60,806 bases of DNA from Eubacteriales bacterium (GCA_029974035.1 JARKQG010000013.1:1-60806), one strand, 5' to 3'; counted from the stretch's first letter, positions 43,139 to 54,451 are shown. Program-made: numbers and translations. Notes: generated by a model not told the origin, from the letters alone.

Positions 43139-44373
43139 AATCAGCCCTGGACATCCTGCGCGAGCGCGGCTTTGTCGCCCAGGTCACCTTTGAGGACGAG
43201 CTGGAAAAGCTGTTTGAATCGGGCGAGGTCGTCACCTTCTACACCGGCTTTGACCCCACCGCCGACAGCCTGCACATCGGCCACTACATCCCCATCATGG
43301 CCATGAGCCATCTGCAGAAGGCCGGACACCGCCCCATCGCGCTGATGGGCGGCGGCACCGCCATGGTGGGCGACCCTTCCGGCAAGACCGACATGCGCAG
43401 GATGCTGACCGTGGAGGATATCGACCGCAACGTCCAGGCGGTCAAGGCGCAGATGGCGCGCTTTCTCGACTTTGAAACCGACGCGCCCAACCGCGCCATC
43501 ATGACCGACAACGCCGACTGGCTGCGCTCCCTGAAGTACGTGGACTTCCTCCGGGATGTGGGCGCGCTGTTTTCGGTCAACCGCATGCTGACCGCCGAGT
43601 GCTACCGGCAGCGCCTGGAAAAGGGGCTGACCTTCCTCGAGTTCAACTACATGCTGATGCAGAGCTACGACTTCCTCGAGCTCTTCCACCGCCACAACTG
43701 CGTGTTGCAGACCGGCGGCGACGACCAGTGGAGCAACATGCTCTCCGGCGCGGACCTGATCCGCCGCAAGGAGGGCAGGAGCGCCTTCGCGCTGACGTTC
43801 AAGCTCCTGCTCACCCACGACGGCCGCAAGATGGGCAAGACCGAAAAGGGCGCGCTGTGGCTGGACCCCAGCCGCACCAGCCCCTACGACTTCTACCAGT
43901 ACTTCCGCAACGTGGACGACCAGGACGTGGAAAAATGTCTTTCGCTGCTCACGTTCCTGCCGATGGACGAGGTCCGGCGCCTTGCCGCCCTCGAGGGCTC
44001 CGGCATCAACCAGGCCAAGCGCGTGCTGGCCTTTGAGGTCACAAAGCTCATCCACGGCGAGGCGGAGGCCGAAAAGGCCCGCGGCGCGGCGGAGGCGCTC
44101 TTTGGCGGCGGCGGCGCCCTCGACGATATCCCCACCACCCGCATCACCCCGGCGCAGTTCAGCGAGGACTCGCGGCTGGTGGCGCTGTGCGCGCTGACGG
44201 GGCTCACAAAGTCCAAGGGCGAGGCCCGCAAGGCCATCGAGGGCGGCGGGCTGTACCTGGGCGACGAAAAGGTGACCGATGTGGACCGGCGCGCCACCCT
44301 CGAGCAGCTCGAAGCCGGGCTGATCCTGCGGCGCGGCAAGAAGCGTTACCATCGCGTGCTGCTGAGCCGATGA
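43135..44373 (+). CDS. tyrS: Tyrosyl-tRNA synthetase
   Basis: 412 residues. The class I motifs are HIGH in [13 protein letters not shown] and KMGKTEKG (KMSKS counterpart). [25 protein letters not shown] segment holds the tyrosine pocket. A C-terminal S4 domain ends in [15 protein letters not shown]. Tyrosine limitation would raise its expression through the T-box. It overlaps the genes on both sides by 4 bases. Confidence 0.96.
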   Translation: MKSALDILRERGFVAQVTFEDELEKLFESGEVVTFYTGFDPTADSLHIGHYIPIMAMSHLQKAGHRPIALMGGGTAMVGDPSGKTDMRRMLTVEDIDRNVQAVKAQMARFLDFETDAPNRAIMTDNADWLRSLKYVDFLRDVGALFSVNRMLTAECYRQRLEKGLTFLEFNYMLMQSYDFLELFHRHNCVLQTGGDDQWSNMLSGADLIRRKEGRSAFALTFKLLLTHDGRKMGKTEKGALWLDPSRTSPYDFYQYFRNVDDQDVEKCLSLLTFLPMDEVRRLAALEGSGINQAKRVLAFEVTKLIHGEAEAEKARGAAEALFGGGGALDDIPTTRITPAQFSEDSRLVALCALTGLTKSKGEARKAIEGGGLYLGDEKVTDVDRRATLEQLEAGLILRRGKKRYHRVLLSR

Positions 44374-45002
44374 GCGCCCCATACAAAACCCTGATGAAGC
44401 GCGGCGCCGACGAAATGATCGTCAACAAGTCGCGCTTCATCGGCCACGGCGCGCCGGTCTCCGACGAGGAGGGCGCGCTTGCCTTTCTGAATGAGGTTCG
44501 AAAGAGGCACCGGGAGGCCACCCACAACGTCTACGCCTATATACTGGGGCCCAACATGGGCGCGATGCGCTTCAGCGACGACGGCGAGCCCTCCGGCACC
44601 GCGGGTATGCCGGTGCTGGAGGTACTGCGCGCGAAGGGGCTCACGGACTGCTGCGTGGTGGTCACCCGCTATTTCGGCGGGGTGCTCTTGGGGACGGGCG
44701 GCCTGGTGCGCGCCTACGCCCAGGGCGCGGCCCGCGCAGTGGAGGCCTGCGGCATCGGCACCATGTACCCCACTGCCCGCTACCTGATGGACGTGGATTA
44801 CCCGCTGCTGGGGCGCCTGGAGCACCACCTGAAGACCCAGCCGGCGGTCCTGGAGGACAAGCACTTTGCCGACGTGGTCACGCTGACGCTGGTGGTCAGG
44901 TGCCGGGACGAGGCCGCCTTCATTGAAGGCGTCACGCGCGCCACCGACGGCCGGGTGACGCCCGTCCGGTTTGAGGAGATGTACCGCCCATGGGAAGTGT
45001 AG
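44370..45002 (+). CDS. YigZ/IMPACT-family protein
   Basis: 210 residues. The signature is in [50 protein letters not shown]. This group is related to the eukaryotic IMPACT protein and its role in bacteria is unclear. It is translationally coupled to tyrS (ATGA) and overlaps the next gene by 13 bases. Confidence 0.9.
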   Translation: MSAPYKTLMKRGADEMIVNKSRFIGHGAPVSDEEGALAFLNEVRKRHREATHNVYAYILGPNMGAMRFSDDGEPSGTAGMPVLEVLRAKGLTDCCVVVTRYFGGVLLGTGGLVRAYAQGAARAVEACGIGTMYPTARYLMDVDYPLLGRLEHHLKTQPAVLEDKHFADVVTLTLVVRCRDEAAFIEGVTRATDGRVTPVRFEEMYRPWEV

Positions 45003-47347
45003 AACGGCCCCCTACCCCGCTGGCCGCCGGGCTGAGCGCGGAGGACGTCGAGGCCCGCCGGCGGCTGGGGCAGGACAACAGCGCGCGGGAGAAAACCGGA
45101 AAGAGCGTGGGCCGCATCCTCCGGGACAATCTTCTGACCCTTTTCAACCTGCTCAACCTCGCGCTGGCGGCGGCAGTCGTCGCGGTGGGCTCGTTTCGCA
45201 ACGCCCTTTTCATGGGCGTGGTGGCGTCCAACGCCGTCATCGGCACCGTGCAGGAGATTCGCGCCCGCCGCGCGGTGGAGAAACTGAAGCTGGTGATCGC
45301 GCCCGCCGCGCGGGTGATCCGGGACGGGCGCCCCGGCTCCATCCCGGTGGAACAGCTGGTGCTGGACGATCTGATCCTCCTCGAAACGGGCGACCAGATC
45401 CCCGTGGATGCCCAGGTGCGCGAAGGCGTGCTGGAGGTGGACGAATCCCTGCTGACCGGCGAAAGCCTGCCCGTCCGCCGCGGGCCCGGCGAGCTTTTGC
45501 GCTCCGGCAGCTTTGCCGTCGCCGGGAAGTGCGTCGCCCAGGCGCGGCGAGTGGGGGCTGACACCTACGCCGCCGCGCTCGAGCGGGAGGCGAAGGTCAC
45601 CGCGCGCCCCTCTTCCGAGCTGATGCGCTCGCTGAACGCGCTGATCCGCTTTCTGAGCTTCCTGATCGTGCCGGTGGGGGTGGCGCTCTTTATCCGGCAG
45701 TTCCGCTTTGGCGGCGCGTCGCTCCAGGACAGCGTGGTGGGCAGCGTCGCGGCCATGGTGGGCATGATCCCGGAGGGGCTGGTGCTTTTGACCAGCGTGG
45801 CGCTGGCGGTGGGCGTGGTGCGCCTGGCGCGGCGCAAGACGCTGGTGCAGTCACTGTATTCCATGGAGGATCTGGCCCGGGTGGACGTGCTGTGCCTGGA
45901 CAAGACGGGCACCCTCACCTCGGGAAACCTGTGCTTTGACCGCCTGGAACCCCTCGGCGGCGACGAATCGGAGTGTGCGCGCCTTCTGGGCGCGGCGCTC
46001 CACGCCGTGGGCGGCTCGGACGCCACTTCCCGGGCGCTCATGCCCCGCTTCCCCGCGCCGGACTGCGCCACAGGCCGCACCGCGCCGTTTTCGTCGGCCC
46101 GCAAGTGGTCCGGCGCGGCGGTGGAGGGCGCGGCGGTGATCCTGGGCGCGCCCCAGTTCGTGCTGCCCGGGATGGATGGGGCGCTCGAGCGCCGGATCGC
46201 CGCCCTCACCTCGGAAGGGACGCGGGTGCTGATGCTGGCCCGCTCGGAAGGCCCGCTGCCCGAGGAGGGCCTGCCGCCGGACCTTGCGCCGCTGGCGCTG
46301 GTCTTGCTGACGGACGAGGTGCGCCCGGAGGCCGGGGAAACGCTGGCCTTCTTCGCCCGGGAGGATGTCGAAATCAAGGTGATCTCCGGCGACGACGCGC
46401 GGACCGCCGCCGCCGTGGCCCGGCGCGCGGGCGTCCGGAACGCGGACCGCTATATCGACGTGTCCGCGCTGCCGGACGAGGACGCCATCCGCGACGCGGC
46501 GACGCGCCATTCGGTCTTTGGGCGCGTTACGCCCCAAGAGAAGCGGCTGATCGTGCGCGCGCTGAAGGAGGCGGGGCACACCGTGGCCATGACCGGCGAC
46601 GGCGTCAACGACATTCCCGCGCTGAAGGAGGCGGACTGCTCCATCGCCATGGCCTCCGGCAGCGACGCGGCGCGGCACGTGGCGAGCCTGGTGCTGCTGG
46701 ACTGCAACTTCGCCTCGCTGCCCGAAGTGGTGATGGAGGGCCGCCGGGTGATCGGCAACCTGCGCCGTTCGGCGTCGCTCTTTCTGACCAAGACGGTGTT
46801 TTCGTTCCTGCTGAGCCTTCTGTCCCTCGCCACCGGGGCGGGCTATCCCTTTGTTCCGATTCAGCTGACGCTGTTTTCCTCGGCGGCGGTGGGCATTCCG
46901 TCGTTTCTTCTGGCCCTCGAGCCCAACCGCGCCCGGGCGGAAGGACGGTTTTTTCCCTATGTTCTCTCCCGGGCGCTGCCGGGGGGGCTGATCATCGCGC
47001 TGGGCGCGTGGGCGCTGTCCGCCTTTGGCGCGTCGCGGGGCTTGACCCCGGACGAAACGGGCACGCTGGCGACCCTCTACCTGATGGCGCTGGGCCTTGC
47101 GGTGCTTTTCACCGCCTGCCGGCCGCTGAACGCCCGCCGCGCGATGGTCTTTATGCTGTCGGCGCTGATCCTCTCCGCCGCGCTTTTGTTCTTCCCCGGC
47201 TTTTTTGAGCTGACGCCCCTGTCCGCCGGATCCCTCCGGGCACTGGGCCTTTTGACCGCCGCCGCAGTCCCCGGCTACGCCGCGCTGAACCTGGTCATTT
47301 CCCGCATATTCCGGCGGATTTCGGCAGAAAAAACCTTGCATCCGTAA
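44990..47347 (+). CDS. P-type cation ATPase, CtpE-like
   Basis: 785 residues. The phosphorylation motif is CLDKTGTLTSG, the actuator loop has LLTGES, the hinge is MTGDGVNDIPALKEADC, and membrane helix 4 contains GMIPEGLVLLTS. PEGL and the absence of a CPC motif exclude a heavy-metal pump. The sequence best fits the CtpE subgroup implicated in calcium transport in mycobacteria. The transported ion is inferred. It may be cotranscribed with tyrS by readthrough. Confidence 0.85.
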   Translation: MGSVERPPTPLAAGLSAEDVEARRRLGQDNSAREKTGKSVGRILRDNLLTLFNLLNLALAAAVVAVGSFRNALFMGVVASNAVIGTVQEIRARRAVEKLKLVIAPAARVIRDGRPGSIPVEQLVLDDLILLETGDQIPVDAQVREGVLEVDESLLTGESLPVRRGPGELLRSGSFAVAGKCVAQARRVGADTYAAALEREAKVTARPSSELMRSLNALIRFLSFLIVPVGVALFIRQFRFGGASLQDSVVGSVAAMVGMIPEGLVLLTSVALAVGVVRLARRKTLVQSLYSMEDLARVDVLCLDKTGTLTSGNLCFDRLEPLGGDESECARLLGAALHAVGGSDATSRALMPRFPAPDCATGRTAPFSSARKWSGAAVEGAAVILGAPQFVLPGMDGALERRIAALTSEGTRVLMLARSEGPLPEEGLPPDLAPLALVLLTDEVRPEAGETLAFFAREDVEIKVISGDDARTAAAVARRAGVRNADRYIDVSALPDEDAIRDAATRHSVFGRVTPQEKRLIVRALKEAGHTVAMTGDGVNDIPALKEADCSIAMASGSDAARHVASLVLLDCNFASLPEVVMEGRRVIGNLRRSASLFLTKTVFSFLLSLLSLATGAGYPFVPIQLTLFSSAAVGIPSFLLALEPNRARAEGRFFPYVLSRALPGGLIIALGAWALSAFGASRGLTPDETGTLATLYLMALGLAVLFTACRPLNARRAMVFMLSALILSAALLFFPGFFELTPLSAGSLRALGLLTAAAVPGYAALNLVISRIFRRISAEKTLHP

Positions 47348-47364
47348 TGCGGCGGGTGTATACT
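47336..47364 (+). promoter_or_regulatory. ilvE promoter
   Basis: -35 TTGCAT (47336-47341) and -10 TATACT (47359-47364), 17 bp apart. The -35 lies within the end of the P-type ATPase gene. The leader is short with no T-box. Confidence 0.7.
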
Positions 47365-47397
47365 AATCTTTAAATATTCAGAATGGAGGGGCTGATC

Positions 47398-48459
47398 ATG
47401 GAAATCCGCACTGTGCCCGCCACCACGCTCAAGGCCAAGCCCGCCGATGAAACCAAGCTGGGCTTCGGCAAAATATTCACCGACCACATGTTTGAAATGG
47501 ATTACTCGGTGGAGAAGGGCTGGCACGACCCCCGCGTAACGCCCTTCCACAATTTTGAGCTGTCCCCCGCCGCCATGGTGCTACACTACAGCCAGACCAT
47601 CTTTGAGGGCCTGAAGATGTACCGCACGCCGGACGGTTTTCAGCTGTTCCGGCCCCGGGACAACTTCCGCCGCATGAACGTCTCCGCCGAACGGCTGGCG
47701 ATCCCCGCCTTTGACGTGGAAGCGGCCATGGCGGGCCTTCTGAAGCTGCTGGAGATGGACAGGGAATGGACGCCATCGCTGCCCGGCACTTCCCTCTACA
47801 TCCGGCCGACGATCATCGCCACCGACCCCTACGTGGGCGTGCGCAGCGGCTACACCTACAAGTTCTTCATCATCCTGTCGCCGGTGGGCGCCTACTACGC
47901 CAGCGGGCTTGAGCCGGTGGGCATCTACGTGGAGGACAAGTACGTGCGCGCGGTGCGCGGCGGCGTGGGCTTTGCCAAGACCGGCGGCAACTACGCGGCC
48001 TCCCTCAAGGCGGGCGACGTGGCCAAGGAAAAGGGCTACGCGCAGGTGCTCTGGCTGGACGGCATTGAGCAGAAGTACGTGGAAGAGGTCGGCTCGATGA
48101 ACATGATGTTCGTCATCGACGGCAATGTCGTCACGCCCATGCTCAACGGCTCGATCCTCTCCGGCATCACCCGGGACTCCGTGCTGACCCTGGCGCGGGA
48201 CGAGGGGCTTGCCGTGGAGGAGCGCAAGGTTTCCATCGACGAAATTGTGGAGGGCGCCAAATCCGGCCGCGTGACCGAGGCCTTCGGCACCGGCACCGCG
48301 GCGGTGGTATCCCCCGTGGGCACGCTGTGCTACGAGAGCGAGTGCGTCACCTTTGGCGACGGCAGCATCGGCAAGTACACCCGGCACTTCTACGACAAAT
48401 TGACCGGCATCCAGTACGGCAGGGTCCCCGATCCCCACGGCTGGATCGTGAGGCTGTGA
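47398..48459 (+). CDS. ilvE: Branched-chain amino acid aminotransferase
   Basis: 353 residues of PLP fold type IV. The active-site lysine is in VGFAKTGGNYAASLKAG and the C-terminal GTGTAAVVSPVG is diagnostic. It interconverts Leu, Ile and Val with their keto acids. The start at 47398 is chosen because GGAGGGG lies between an earlier in-frame ATG (47383) and this one. The next gene overlaps it. Confidence 0.95.
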   Translation: MEIRTVPATTLKAKPADETKLGFGKIFTDHMFEMDYSVEKGWHDPRVTPFHNFELSPAAMVLHYSQTIFEGLKMYRTPDGFQLFRPRDNFRRMNVSAERLAIPAFDVEAAMAGLLKLLEMDREWTPSLPGTSLYIRPTIIATDPYVGVRSGYTYKFFIILSPVGAYYASGLEPVGIYVEDKYVRAVRGGVGFAKTGGNYAASLKAGDVAKEKGYAQVLWLDGIEQKYVEEVGSMNMMFVIDGNVVTPMLNGSILSGITRDSVLTLARDEGLAVEERKVSIDEIVEGAKSGRVTEAFGTGTAAVVSPVGTLCYESECVTFGDGSIGKYTRHFYDKLTGIQYGRVPDPHGWIVRL

Positions 48460-49283
48460 GGCGAATTACGGTACCGGAAGGCGTGCGGGCGATGTTGCTC
48501 GCACGCTATCTTTCCCGCGCGTTTCCCATGTGTCCCGGGCACATCCTCCGGGGCGCGCTGAAAAAGCGGGATGTGCGCGTCGGCGGCGCCCGCGCCGGCG
48601 AGGACGCCCTCGTTTCCGGCGGCGACCTTCTGACCGTCTACATCGACGAGCGCCACCTGACGGCCCCTGCCGCCGTACTCTACGACGACGGCCGCATCCT
48701 GGCGCTGGACAAGCCCCGCGGCCTGCCGGTGGACGTGGACGCCGACGGCATCGGCGAGGACACGCTGCTTTGCCGCGCCCGGGCGCTGCATCCGGGGGCG
48801 CGGCTGTGTCACCGGCTGGATGCCGGCACCGGCGGCGTGACGCTTCTGGCGCTGACGGACGAGGCGTATGGCGAAATCACCGCGCTGTTCCGGGACCACC
48901 GGATCGAGAAGACCTATCGCTGCCTGGTGAAGGGACGCCCGCCTCGGCCGGAGGGAACGCTCGTCCACTACCTAAAAAAAGACGCCGCCGCCGCCCGGGT
49001 GGCCGAATGCGCCCCGGGCGCGCCGGGGGCGATGCGCGCCGAGCTTTCCTACCGCGTGCTGGAGGGCCGCGGCGAAACCGCCCTTGTGGAAGCCGGCCTG
49101 GGCACCGGCCGCACCCATCAGATTCGCGCGCAGATGGCCCTGATCGGCTGCCCGGTTCTGGGCGACGACAAGTATGGCGACCGCGCGCTGAACAAGCGCC
49201 TTGGCGCCGCCTGGCCGCAGCTTTGGTGCGTGCGGCTGCGGCTGCCGGACGGGCGCGCCTTTGAATCCGAAGCAAAATTTTGA
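48456..49283 (+). CDS. RluA/RluD-family pseudouridine synthase
   Basis: About 275 residues. It starts with a GTG overlapping the ilvE stop (GTGA). An N-terminal S4-like domain (RRITVPEGVRAMLLARYL to DLLTVYID) precedes the catalytic domain, with Asp in LCHRLDAGTGG and GTGRTHQIRAQM near the end. It makes pseudouridine in rRNA or tRNA; the site is unknown. A strong terminator begins at its stop codon. Confidence 0.9.
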   Translation: MRRITVPEGVRAMLLARYLSRAFPMCPGHILRGALKKRDVRVGGARAGEDALVSGGDLLTVYIDERHLTAPAAVLYDDGRILALDKPRGLPVDVDADGIGEDTLLCRARALHPGARLCHRLDAGTGGVTLLALTDEAYGEITALFRDHRIEKTYRCLVKGRPPRPEGTLVHYLKKDAAAARVAECAPGAPGAMRAELSYRVLEGRGETALVEAGLGTGRTHQIRAQMALIGCPVLGDDKYGDRALNKRLGAAWPQLWCVRLRLPDGRAFESEAKF

Positions 49284-49310
49284 GCCCGGCTCCAGAGGAG
49301 CCGGGCTCAA
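49280..49310. terminator. Bidirectional terminator between the pseudouridine synthase gene and fba
   Basis: GAGCCCGGCTCC-AGA-GGAGCCGGGCTC is a perfect 12-bp stem (TT and AA extend it). It starts at the stop codon of the plus-strand gene and lies 38 bases beyond the fba stop. Confidence 0.75.
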
Positions 49311-49347
49311 AGCATCAAACGCGCTCAGCGCTTCGGGGCGGCGCGAA

Positions 49348-50301
49348 TCAGGCCTTCCCGTTGCAGCCCAGCACATCCACCAGCTTGTGCTTGACCATGT
49401 TCTTGATGTTCTCGCGGGCGGGCTTCAGGTACTGACGCGGGTCAAAGTGATCCGGGTGATCCGCGAAATACTTGCGGATGGTGCCGGTCATCGCCAGGCG
49501 CAGGTCGGAGTCAATGTTGATCTTGCAGACGGCGGAGCGGGCGGCCTGGCGCAGCATGTCCTCGGGAATGCCGATGGCATCGGGCATCTTGCCGCCGTTG
49601 TCGTTGATCATCTTGACGTATTCGGGCATGACGCTGGAGGCGCCGTGCAGCACGATGGGGAAGCCCGGCAGGCGCTTGACGATTTCATCCAGAATGTCAA
49701 AGCGCAGCTGCGGCTTCTGGCCGGGCTTGAACTTATAGGCGCCGTGGCTGGTGCCGATGGCGATGGCGAGGGAGTCCACGCCGGTCTTGGAGACGAATTC
49801 TTCCACCTCGTCCGGGCGGGTGTAGGAGGCGTCCTCGGCGGAAACGTTGACCTTGTCCTCGATGCCGGCCAGGCGGCCCAGCTCGCCCTCGACCACCACG
49901 CCGTGATCGTGGGCGTATTCGACGACCTGGCGGGTCAGCTTGATGTTTTCCTCAAAGGGGTGATGGGAGCCGTCGATCATGACGGAGGTAAAGCCGCCGT
50001 CGATGCAGGATTTGCACAGCTCAAAGGTGTCGCCATGGTCCAGATGCACGCAGATGGGCAGATCAAAGCCGGCGGTCTGCTCGGCGTCGATCAGCGCGGC
50101 CTCGATCAGCTTCATCAGGTAGACGTGCTTGGCATACTTGCGCGCGCCCGACGAAACCTGCAGGATCAGCGGGGCCTTTTCCTCGATCGCGGCCTCGGTG
50201 ATGCCCTGGATAATTTCCATGTTGTTGACATTGAAAGCGCCAATGGCATAGCCGCCGGCATAGGCTTTCTTAAACATTTCGGTAGAGGTTACAAGCGCCA
50301 T
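49348..50301 (-). CDS. fba: Class II fructose-bisphosphate aldolase
   Basis: 317 residues. Zinc ligands and catalytic residues are in CVHLDHGDTFELC, VEGELGRLAGIED, AIAIGTSHGAYKF and VLHGASSVMPEY. It splits fructose-1,6-bisphosphate in glycolysis. The ATG at 50301 follows AAAGGGAG. It stands near eno but has its own promoter with a palindrome. Confidence 0.96.
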   Translation of the reverse strand: MALVTSTEMFKKAYAGGYAIGAFNVNNMEIIQGITEAAIEEKAPLILQVSSGARKYAKHVYLMKLIEAALIDAEQTAGFDLPICVHLDHGDTFELCKSCIDGGFTSVMIDGSHHPFEENIKLTRQVVEYAHDHGVVVEGELGRLAGIEDKVNVSAEDASYTRPDEVEEFVSKTGVDSLAIAIGTSHGAYKFKPGQKPQLRFDILDEIVKRLPGFPIVLHGASSVMPEYVKMINDNGGKMPDAIGIPEDMLRQAARSAVCKINIDSDLRLAMTGTIRKYFADHPDHFDPRQYLKPARENIKNMVKHKLVDVLGCNGKA

Positions 50302-50335
50302 GAACAACACTCCCTTTAATCTCAGTCCAAAGAAA

Positions 50336-50364
50336 ATTATAACAGTCCGGATTGTTAAAATCAA
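50336..50364 (-). promoter_or_regulatory. fba promoter with a palindrome in the spacer
   Basis: On the minus strand -35 TTGATT (50364-50359) and -10 TATAAT (50341-50336) are 17 bp apart. Between them lies AACAGTCCGGATTGTT (50341-50356), a 16-bp palindrome with one G-T mismatch pair. This position is typical of a repressor operator. Confidence 0.65.
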
Positions 50365-50484
50365 GCGCGGGCGCCCTTAGCGCGCAATCTTTCGCGGCAA
50401 AAGGCGGCCTTTCGACGCAAAAGACGGCCAACGGCGCGGAGGCGGGACGCCCCGCCCCCGCGGCAAACACCGGGCGCCGGGCCG

Positions 50485-51909
<1,425 letters not shown>

Positions 51910-52263
51910 TCATTTTTGAAGGCGAGCCACGTTGAAGCGCACCATATCCCGGATCAGTTCCAGCGGCAGCGGCCGGTCCAGCGGAAGCTGCACCGCGCCC
52001 TTTGAGCTTTTGTAGGGCGCAAGGCGCTCCGCAAAGGCCTCGATGGCCTCCGACCCCGGATAGAACCCGATGTGGCGCTTGAACAGCGCGAAGTGGGCGA
52101 TGTTGACTTTCTGCCAGAAGGTCGGCATGCGCCAGGATATCCTCTCCGTCGCCTCCGGCGCCGCGGCGCGGATGGCCGCCCGGACGGCGCCGAGCCGCTC
52201 GGCCATCTCCGGCGGCTGCTGGGCAATGTACTGATCAATGGTTTCCGGCATCTTTCCGTTCAT
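51910..52263 (-). CDS. DUF1801 (YdhG-like) protein
   Basis: 117 residues. The sequence (TIDQYIAQQPPEMAERLGAVRAAIRAAAPEATERISWRMPTFWQ, then GFYPGSEAIEAF and YKSSKGAVQLPLDRPLPLELI) matches the DUF1801 family, sometimes called iron chaperone-like. Function is not settled. AAGGAGG precedes the ATG. It starts 11 bases after the LysR stop, so the two are likely cotranscribed. Confidence 0.88.
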   Translation of the reverse strand: MNGKMPETIDQYIAQQPPEMAERLGAVRAAIRAAAPEATERISWRMPTFWQKVNIAHFALFKRHIGFYPGSEAIEAFAERLAPYKSSKGAVQLPLDRPLPLELIRDMVRFNVARLQK

Positions 52264-52274
52264 GGCGGCCTCCT

Positions 52275-53189
52275 TCACTTTCCGGGCGCCGAAGGCTCTT
52301 CGCGCGTCCCCTCCCCGCCCTCGGCCAGGCACAGGTCGGCAAAGGCGCGCATCGCCCCGGTGAAATACTTGTCCTTGTGGTGGATGATCTGAAACTGGCG
52401 CGTAAACCGGAGGCCGTCCACCGCCACCGTCCGGATCAGCCCCTGGGCGACTTCCCGCTCCACCGCGCGCCGCGAAATCACCGACACGCCCAGCCCCCGG
52501 GCCACCGCGGCCTTGATGGTGTCGGCGTTGTTGCAGACCCAGAGCGCCTGCCAGGGAAGCCCCTTTTCCGCCATCACGGTTTCAAAGGTGCTGCGGGTGC
52601 CGCTGCCCACCTCCCGCAGGATAAAGCGCTCCCGCGTCAGCTCCTCCGGCGCGACGCAGGACCGCTCAAAAAACGGATGGCCGCGACCGCAGACGAGTGC
52701 GAGGTCATCCTCGGCAAAGGGCGTCCGGAGGATGTCCGGCAGCGTCACCGCGCCCTCCACCAGGCCCAGGTCCAGCCTGTCGTCCATCAGCAGCCGCTCG
52801 ATGCGGGCGGTGTTGTCCTCCGTCACTTCCAGCGACGCGCCGGGATGCAGTCCCTGGAAGCGGGCCGCCAGCGCCGGCAGCACGCAGGCGCCGATGGTCA
52901 CGCTGGCGCCGACGCGCAGCACGCCGCTGCCGTTCCAGGAGCGCATCGCCCGCTCCGCCTCGACGTTCATGCGGATGATGTGGCGGGCGTAGCCCAGAAG
53001 CTTCTCCCCCGCGCCGGTCAGGTACAGCCGTCGGGACAGGCGCTCAAACAGGCGCACGCCGTAATGGGCCTCCAGCTCCGCCACCGCCTGGCTGACCGCG
53101 GACTGCGACACGTACAGCGCGCCGGCCGCCCGGGTCATGTTCATGGTGTCACAGACGGTCACAAAAATCTGATAGTGCCTTAAGGTCAC
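52275..53189 (-). CDS. LysR-family regulator (CysL/YeiE-like)
   Basis: About 304 residues. Residues 1-60 form the winged helix-turn-helix (LRHYQIFVTVCDTMNMTRAAGALYVSQSAVSQAVAELE) and the rest a periplasmic-binding-like effector domain. I took the GTG at 53189, which gives the usual LysR N-terminus; an ATG at 53207 lacks a ribosome site. It is divergent from a YeiH-type transporter gene, as in other bacteria where the LysR gene next to yeiH controls it. Confidence 0.88.
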   Translation of the reverse strand: MTLRHYQIFVTVCDTMNMTRAAGALYVSQSAVSQAVAELEAHYGVRLFERLSRRLYLTGAGEKLLGYARHIIRMNVEAERAMRSWNGSGVLRVGASVTIGACVLPALAARFQGLHPGASLEVTEDNTARIERLLMDDRLDLGLVEGAVTLPDILRTPFAEDDLALVCGRGHPFFERSCVAPEELTRERFILREVGSGTRSTFETVMAEKGLPWQALWVCNNADTIKAAVARGLGVSVISRRAVEREVAQGLIRTVAVDGLRFTRQFQIIHHKDKYFTGAMRAFADLCLAEGGEGTREEPSAPGK

Positions 53190-53217
53190 GCCGCCGCCCC
53201 ATTCCATTAGATTTCAC

Positions 53218-53237
53218 TTATCATACCAATCAGATAA
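53218..53237. promoter_or_regulatory. Possible LysR box between LysR and yeiH-like genes
   Basis: TTATC-N10-GATAA is an exact inverted repeat in the T-N11-A style of LysR sites. It lies 29 bp before the LysR start and 57 bp before the transporter start. Confidence 0.5.
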
Positions 53238-53293
53238 TAGCGCTTTACTTATGAATCGTCAAGCGGTATACTGCCCCGCGAGGGGGGATTGGG

Positions 53294-54283
53294 ATGGAAA
53301 TCTTGAAAAAACGCCTGCCGGGCATTTTGCTGGCGGCGGCGCTGGCGGTGCCCGCCTGGTGGATCGGGACGCTGCTTCCGGTGGTTGGCAGCCCGGTGAT
53401 GGGCATCCTCATCGGCATAGTGCTGGCGGCGTGGCGGCGGCCGGAGGCGCTCAACCCCGGCATCGGCTACACCTCAAAAAAGCTGCTGCCGTACGCCATC
53501 ATCCTGCTGGGCTTTGATATGAACCTTTTCAACGTGTTCGAGGTGGGAAAGCAGACGCTGGTTCTGATGGCCTTTACGCTGACGGCGGCGTTTCTGACCG
53601 CCTGGCTGATGGCGCGGCTCCTGAAGGTGGACAAAAACACCGGCATCCTGATCGGCGTGGGCACGGCGATCTGCGGCGGGTCGGCCATCGCGGCCACCGC
53701 GCCGGTGATCGAAGCGCAGGACGAGGACGTGGCCCGCTCGATCTCCACGATTTTTCTGTTCAACGTGATCGCGGCGTTTCTGTTTCCGGCGCTGGGCCAC
53801 CTGATGCACATGAGCGACCAGCACTTTGGCCTGTGGGCGGGCACGGCGGTCAACGACACCTCGTCGGTGGTGGCGGCGGGCTACGCCTACTCCAGCGCCG
53901 CGGGCAACCTGGCGGTCATCGTGAAACTGACGCGCACGCTCTTGATCGTGCCGGTGACGCTGGCGCTGGCGCTGTACACATCCCGGCAAAAGTCCGCCGC
54001 CGGCGGCGCGGGGTACCGCTTCAGCGCGATCTTCCCGTGGTTTGTGCTGGGCTTTCTTGCGGCGTCGGTGGCGCGCACGTTCCTTCCGCTCCCGGAGGCA
54101 TTGGCAAAGGGCCTGGTGCAGGCCGGCAAGTTCATGATCGTGATGGCAATGGCCGCCATCGGCCTCAACACCAACCTGGTGAAGCTGATCAAAAACGGCG
54201 TCCGCCCCATCCTGATGGGGCTCGCCTGCTGGGTGGCGCTGGCGCTCACATCCCTCGCGGTGCAGCATTTCCTCATCGTCTGA
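53294..54283 (+). CDS. YeiH/UPF0324-family membrane transporter
   Basis: 329 residues with about ten membrane segments. It has the family blocks YAIILLGFDMNLFNVFEVG, GVGTAICGGSAIAATAPVIEA and WAGTAVNDTSSVVAAGY. The family is annotated as putative sulfate/sulfite exporters, an assignment with limited experimental support. The divergent LysR gene is its likely regulator. Confidence 0.88.
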   Translation: MEILKKRLPGILLAAALAVPAWWIGTLLPVVGSPVMGILIGIVLAAWRRPEALNPGIGYTSKKLLPYAIILLGFDMNLFNVFEVGKQTLVLMAFTLTAAFLTAWLMARLLKVDKNTGILIGVGTAICGGSAIAATAPVIEAQDEDVARSISTIFLFNVIAAFLFPALGHLMHMSDQHFGLWAGTAVNDTSSVVAAGYAYSSAAGNLAVIVKLTRTLLIVPVTLALALYTSRQKSAAGGAGYRFSAIFPWFVLGFLAASVARTFLPLPEALAKGLVQAGKFMIVMAMAAIGLNTNLVKLIKNGVRPILMGLACWVALALTSLAVQHFLIV

Positions 54284-54362
54284 CGGGCGCGGAGCCGACC
54301 ACCCCCGCAGCACTGGGCCGCGAGGCTGCTGTGGGCCCGCCAGGGGCCGGGGTTCAGGGCGT

Positions 54363-54381
54363 GGCCTTCCTCGAGAAGGCC
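54363..54381. terminator. Hairpin between the convergent YeiH-like and EAL genes
   Basis: GGCCTTC-CTCGA-GAAGGCC, a 7-bp stem, lies in a 168-base gap between convergent genes. No T-run follows. The rest of the gap holds nothing I recognise. Confidence 0.4.
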
Positions 54382-54451
54382 CGGGCCTCCTCCCTGGTGG
54401 GCAACCTGTCCACGGCCCTCCTTCCCCGCGCCCCGGCGGCTTCCGGCGCCG

